From CALARM01 sp964431735 (GTDB taxonomy: Bacteria; Vulcanimicrobiota; SpSt-956; JAKJGF01), in NCBI GenBank assembly GCA_964431735.1, contig CAYSLJ010000199.1, positions 1 to 11,458 on the forward strand: a stretch of 11,458 nt of DNA, written 5' to 3'. Shown here piece by piece: positions 11,253 through 11,458 of this stretch (the first letter of the stretch is position 1; every line of letters begins with the position of its first letter). A program made the position numbers and the translations under genes. Under the pieces are notes generated by a model. The model had not been told where the DNA came from and did not search any database. It saw nothing but the letters and a program-made list of their open reading frames with translations.

Positions 11253-11284
11253 AATGCAAGCTCCTTAAGTATGTTTCTACTTTA

Positions 11285-11293
11285 ATTTTATCA
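11285..11293 (-). promoter_or_regulatory. Extended -10 promoter of the split Rpn gene
   Basis: TAAAAT (11285-11290) preceded by TGA; no good -35 box. Repeat copy 8 (near edge 11333) is 43 bp upstream of the -10 box. Confidence 0.6.
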
Positions 11294-11332
11294 CAGGTAA
11301 ATATGTATGTCTATGTTTTTCGGAGTAACGGG

Positions 11333-11356
11333 GTGTAAAATAAAAGCCGGTTTATT
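11333..11356. repeat. 24-bp dispersed element, copy 8
   Basis: GTGTAA plus AATAAA-AGCCGG-TTTATT, with GGG rather than GGTA or GGGAG at its edge. It is followed on the plus strand by the IEEINSLKAG-type tail, as at copies 3 and 6. Confidence 0.92.
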
Positions 11357-11362
11357 CATGTT

Positions 11363-11449
11363 TTATCCTGCTTTCAGGCTATTTATTTCTTCTATCTTCA
11401 GGCCTGGATTGCGTTTTTTTACGACAGGTAAATTCACCTTTACTGAAAA
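11363..11449 (-). pseudogene. Tail fragment ending LKIEEINSLKAG
   Basis: Twenty-eight codons open from an upstream stop, reading KVNLPVVKKRNPGLKIEEI and ending NSLKAG and TAA next to repeat copy 8. Only the last dozen codons match the other two fragments strongly. No start is seen. The family is not identified. Confidence 0.4.
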
Positions 11450-11458
11450 TTATAGTTA

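Noticed and set aside
874..11356. 24-bp elements as CRISPR repeats or integron attC sites
   Set aside because: Spacing is irregular (89 bp to kilobases) with genes between, and the RYYYAAC/GTTRRRY box pattern of attC is absent.
874..11356. 24-bp element as an intrinsic terminator
   Set aside because: The only stem is six A/T pairs around a six-base loop, too weak, and constant distance to the downstream -10 box argues for a different role.

Overview
The window is AT-rich bacterial DNA with Shine-Dalgarno-led genes and sigma70-type promoters. Nothing in it fixes the phylum. It reads as an accessory island packed with toxin-antitoxin (TA) modules, Rpn-type PD-(D/E)XK nucleases, one IS607-family transposon and many broken gene ends. 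Nearly all genes lie on the minus strand; the one convincing plus-strand gene is at 8488-9429.

Layout, left to right. An Rpn-type nuclease gene (<1-788, C-terminus off the edge) is followed upstream by debris: an Rpn C-terminal tail (897-1034), the first 14 codons of a DUF3368-like toxin (1065-1109) and the last 46 codons of a UPF0175-like antitoxin (1112-1252). An IS607 element (about 1246-3447) carries a serine recombinase and a TnpB nuclease. Its other end truncates a membrane-anchored endonuclease/exonuclease/phosphatase gene (3442-4053), which sits behind a complete PIN toxin/DUF104-type antitoxin pair (4082-4730). Next come a promoter with only a 13-codon stub, a WecG/TagA/CpsF glycosyltransferase (5005-5772) whose 5' end is fused to the start of a RelE-like toxin, an Rpn gene (5921-6871), and a near-identical copy of the first Rpn gene (7105-7974) placed directly behind an orphan antitoxin (7979-8206). 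A divergent plus-strand Rpn gene (8488-9429), a DUF433 antitoxin without its toxin (9536-9850), and an Rpn gene split by a frameshift (10265-11252) complete the set.

The most striking feature is a 24-bp element, GTGTAA plus the imperfect dyad AATAAA-N6-TTTATT, present eight times, always in the same orientation. Six copies lie 43-45 bp upstream of the -10 box of a minus-strand TA or Rpn gene, five of these boxes being extended -10 (TGN-TATAAT-like). The DNA between element and -10 box is unrelated from copy to copy, so constant length rather than common sequence is preserved. The dyad centre would fall near -70, a position used by class I activators. The other two copies abut gene fragments, so the element also marks recombination joints. 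I infer a shared regulatory site for a TA/nuclease regulon, or a promoter-bearing cassette boundary; the sequence alone does not decide.

The Rpn genes carry in-frame 12-bp repeats (MEKG or IEKG). Unrelated nuclease domains share one nearly identical C-terminal tail after these repeats, which suggests tail exchange at the repeats.
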